Of a stretch of DNA of 7,486 bases, positions 5,776-7,486 are shown one piece after another. Position 1 is the first letter of the stretch. Each line of letters begins with the position of its first letter. This stretch comes from Clostridia bacterium (GTDB taxonomy: Bacteria; Bacillota; Clostridia; Oscillospirales; CAG-272), in the NCBI GenBank assembly GCA_017624795.1, contig JAGAMJ010000154.1, positions 1 through 7,486 of the forward strand. Direction: 5' to 3'. Below the pieces are notes generated by a model that made no database searches, was not told where the DNA came from, and was given only the letters and a program-made list of their open reading frames with translations. The position numbers were made by a program, and so were the translations under genes.

Positions 5776-7486
5776 TTACATCAATCTCTTTTTCAGATCG
5801 AACAAAAAGCTCATCGCTTCATAAGGGGAAAGTGTGTTCAGATCGACGTTTTTCAGCTGCTCGATCACCTGCTCGCTCACAAGATCCTCCATTGTGATCG
5901 CGCCCTCGTCCATCTTCGGCTTTTCCTCAACCGAGGTGGGCGCTTGCAGCGCTTTTGCGGTCTGCTCGACCTGTGCAAGCACTTCCTTGGCACGGCGAAT
6001 GACCTCGCTTGGGATCCCCGCAAGCTTTGCGACCTCAATGCCGTAGCTATCATCGGTCGAGCCGCGCACGATCTTGCGCAGGAAGGTGATGTTATCCCCA
6101 CGCTTTTTGGCGGCGATGTTATAGTTCACAACGCCGGGCAGCTCGGCTTCCAGGGCAGTTAACTCGTGATAGTGGGTGGCAAACAGCGTTTTCGCGCCGA
6201 TCTTGCGGCTGTTGGTGTACTCCACGATGGCGCGCGCGATGCTCATACCGTCGAAGGTACTCGTTCCCCTGCCCACCTCGTCATAAATGATCAGCGAGCG
6301 ACGGGTGGCATTACGCAAAATGTAAGCGACCTCGTTCATTTCCAGCATAAAGGTGGATTGCCCCGACGCAAGGTCGTCCGAAGCACCGACACGGGTAAAG
6401 AGCTTGTCCACAACGCCAACTCGTGCCGATGCGGCGGGAACAAAGGAACCGATCTGTGCCATCAGCACGATCAGTGCTACCTGTCGCATATAGGTCGATT
6501 TACCCGCCATATTGGGACCTGTAATGAGCATCACGCGGTTTTGCACGGTATCAAGCATCGCGTCGTTGGGCACAAAATAGCTGTCCTTCACGAACTGCTC
6601 GACAACGGGATGGCGACCGTCCTTGATCTCGATGACATCGCTTTGATCGACCTCGGGACGCACGTAGTTGTTCTTTGCGGCAACGTCGGCAAGCGAAAGG
6701 TACACGTCAAGCTCGGCAAGGCGGTTGGCAACGCGCTGAATACGCTCGCCTTCGGCAGCAACGATATTACGCACCTCCTGGAACAGCTCGTATTCCAGCG
6801 AGCAGACCTTATCGGCAGCGCCGAGAATGGTCGCCTCCATATCTTTGAGCTCTTGCGTGATATAACGCTCGCCGTTCGTGAGCGTCTGCTTGCGTATGTA
6901 GGTATCGGGGACTTGATCCTTAAAGGAATTGGACACCTCGATATAATAGCCAAACACCTTATTGTAACCGATCTTCAAGGTGCGAATGCCCGTGCGCTCG
7001 CGTTCCTCGGCGGCAACGCGCTCGATCCAGGATTTGCCGTCGGTCATCACCGAGCGCAGATAGTCCACGTCGGCGTTATACCCTTCGCGAATGAGCCCGC
7101 CCTCGCGCAAAACGAAGGGCGGATCCTCGGCGATGGCGCGGTCAATGAGCTCGCGCAGCTCTGCAAGATCCTCTAACCCGTCGTAAATGCGGCAAAGCTC
7201 TGCGTCCTTGCAGGACGAAAGCAGTCGGCGCACCTCAGGTAAGACCGTGATCGTCGTGGCGACGGCGCGCAGATCCTTGGCATTTGCCGTGCCGTATACG
7301 ATACGGGTGATCAAGCGCTCCAAGTCCAGAACGCCCGAGAGGGTATCCCCAAGCTCGCCGCGCAGCATAAAGCTGCCGAAAAGCTCCTCAACAGCGCCCT
7401 GTCTTGCCGTGATCTCACGCGCGGAAAGCAACGGGTGCTCCACGTAAGAGCGCAGCAAGCGCGCGCCCGGCGCGGTGCGAGTCTTA
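5776..7486 (-). CDS. mutS: DNA mismatch repair protein MutS (5' end missing)
   Basis: The frame is open from the window edge to TAA at 5778-5776, showing the last 569 residues of MutS; the N-terminal mismatch-recognition and connector domains lie outside. The visible part begins KTRTAPGARLLRSYVEHPL, the start of the core/lever domain. The clamp region includes the conserved GYNKVFGYYIEVSNS segment (173-187). The ATPase domain shows GPNMAGKST (Walker A, 323-331), DEVGRGTSTFDG (Walker B and signature, 402-413) and THYHE (437-441). The protein ends DLNTLSPYEAMSFLFDLKKRLM, typical of MutS1; there is no Smr domain, so it is not MutS2. The expected C-terminal QLxLF-type sliding-clamp motif is not evident: the matching place reads GAITMEDL. 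MutS dimers bind mismatches and recruit MutL, which is encoded just downstream beyond the small membrane protein gene. The TTG at 7458 is an internal leucine codon, not a start. Confidence 0.97.
   Translation of the reverse strand, partial: KTRTAPGARLLRSYVEHPLLSAREITARQGAVEELFGSFMLRGELGDTLSGVLDLERLITRIVYGTANAKDLRAVATTITVLPEVRRLLSSCKDAELCRIYDGLEDLAELRELIDRAIAEDPPFVLREGGLIREGYNADVDYLRSVMTDGKSWIERVAAEERERTGIRTLKIGYNKVFGYYIEVSNSFKDQVPDTYIRKQTLTNGERYITQELKDMEATILGAADKVCSLEYELFQEVRNIVAAEGERIQRVANRLAELDVYLSLADVAAKNNYVRPEVDQSDVIEIKDGRHPVVEQFVKDSYFVPNDAMLDTVQNRVMLITGPNMAGKSTYMRQVALIVLMAQIGSFVPAASARVGVVDKLFTRVGASDDLASGQSTFMLEMNEVAYILRNATRRSLIIYDEVGRGTSTFDGMSIARAIVEYTNSRKIGAKTLFATHYHELTALEAELPGVVNYNIAAKKRGDNITFLRKIVRGSTDDSYGIEVAKLAGIPSEVIRRAKEVLAQVEQTAKALQAPTSVEEKPKMDEGAITMEDLVSEQVIEQLKNVDLNTLSPYEAMSFLFDLKKRLM

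Noticed and set aside
7456..7458. TTG as a start codon for a shorter MutS
   Set aside because: The frame continues upstream to the window edge with conserved MutS sequence (KTRTAPGAR), so this is an internal leucine.

Overview
The window is a compact run of genes that all lie on the minus strand. Read in the direction of transcription (high to low coordinates) the order is: mutS (5' end cut off by the window edge), a small two-helix membrane protein, mutL, tgt, tldD, and pmbA/tldE (3' end cut off by the other edge). No RNA genes, insertion sequences, CRISPR arrays or phage genes are visible, and no gene-free stretch exceeds about 75 bases. The four complete reading frames are uninterrupted, and the two partial ones are open up to the window edge.

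The organism is most likely a member of the Bacillota, probably an uncultured gut-type Clostridia with a moderately high GC content (mid-50s percent by eye). The reasons are strong AAAGGAG/GGAGG-type ribosome binding sites, a MutL with the endonuclease motif and a Q-x-x-L-x-P clamp motif (not the E. coli methyl-directed type), and a 460-residue TldD of the short type. This placement is inference from protein style, not a database match.

Region by region: 7486-5776 encodes the core, clamp and ATPase domains of MutS, which recognises mismatches. 5762-5535 encodes a 75-residue protein of unknown function, placed 13 bases after mutS and 3 bases before mutL. 5531-3534 encodes MutL, the ATPase and probable nicking endonuclease that acts after MutS. 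After a 69-base gap with a small hairpin, 3464-2322 encodes tRNA-guanine transglycosylase, which inserts the queuosine precursor into tRNA. After a 75-base AT-rich gap (about 25% GC, the best candidate for a new promoter), 2246-864 encodes TldD, a zinc protease subunit. TldD overlaps by four bases (ATGA) with its partner PmbA/TldE (867-1).

Functionally there are three modules: mismatch repair (mutS, small ORF, mutL), tRNA queuosine modification (tgt) and the TldD/TldE protease. The tight spacing suggests the first module is co-translated and the last pair is coupled. Whether the modules share one transcript cannot be decided from sequence alone. I see no clear novel system. The points most worth checking are the unknown membrane protein inside the mismatch repair operon, a perfect 11-bp inverted repeat inside tldD, and the apparent degeneration of the MutS C-terminal clamp-binding motif.
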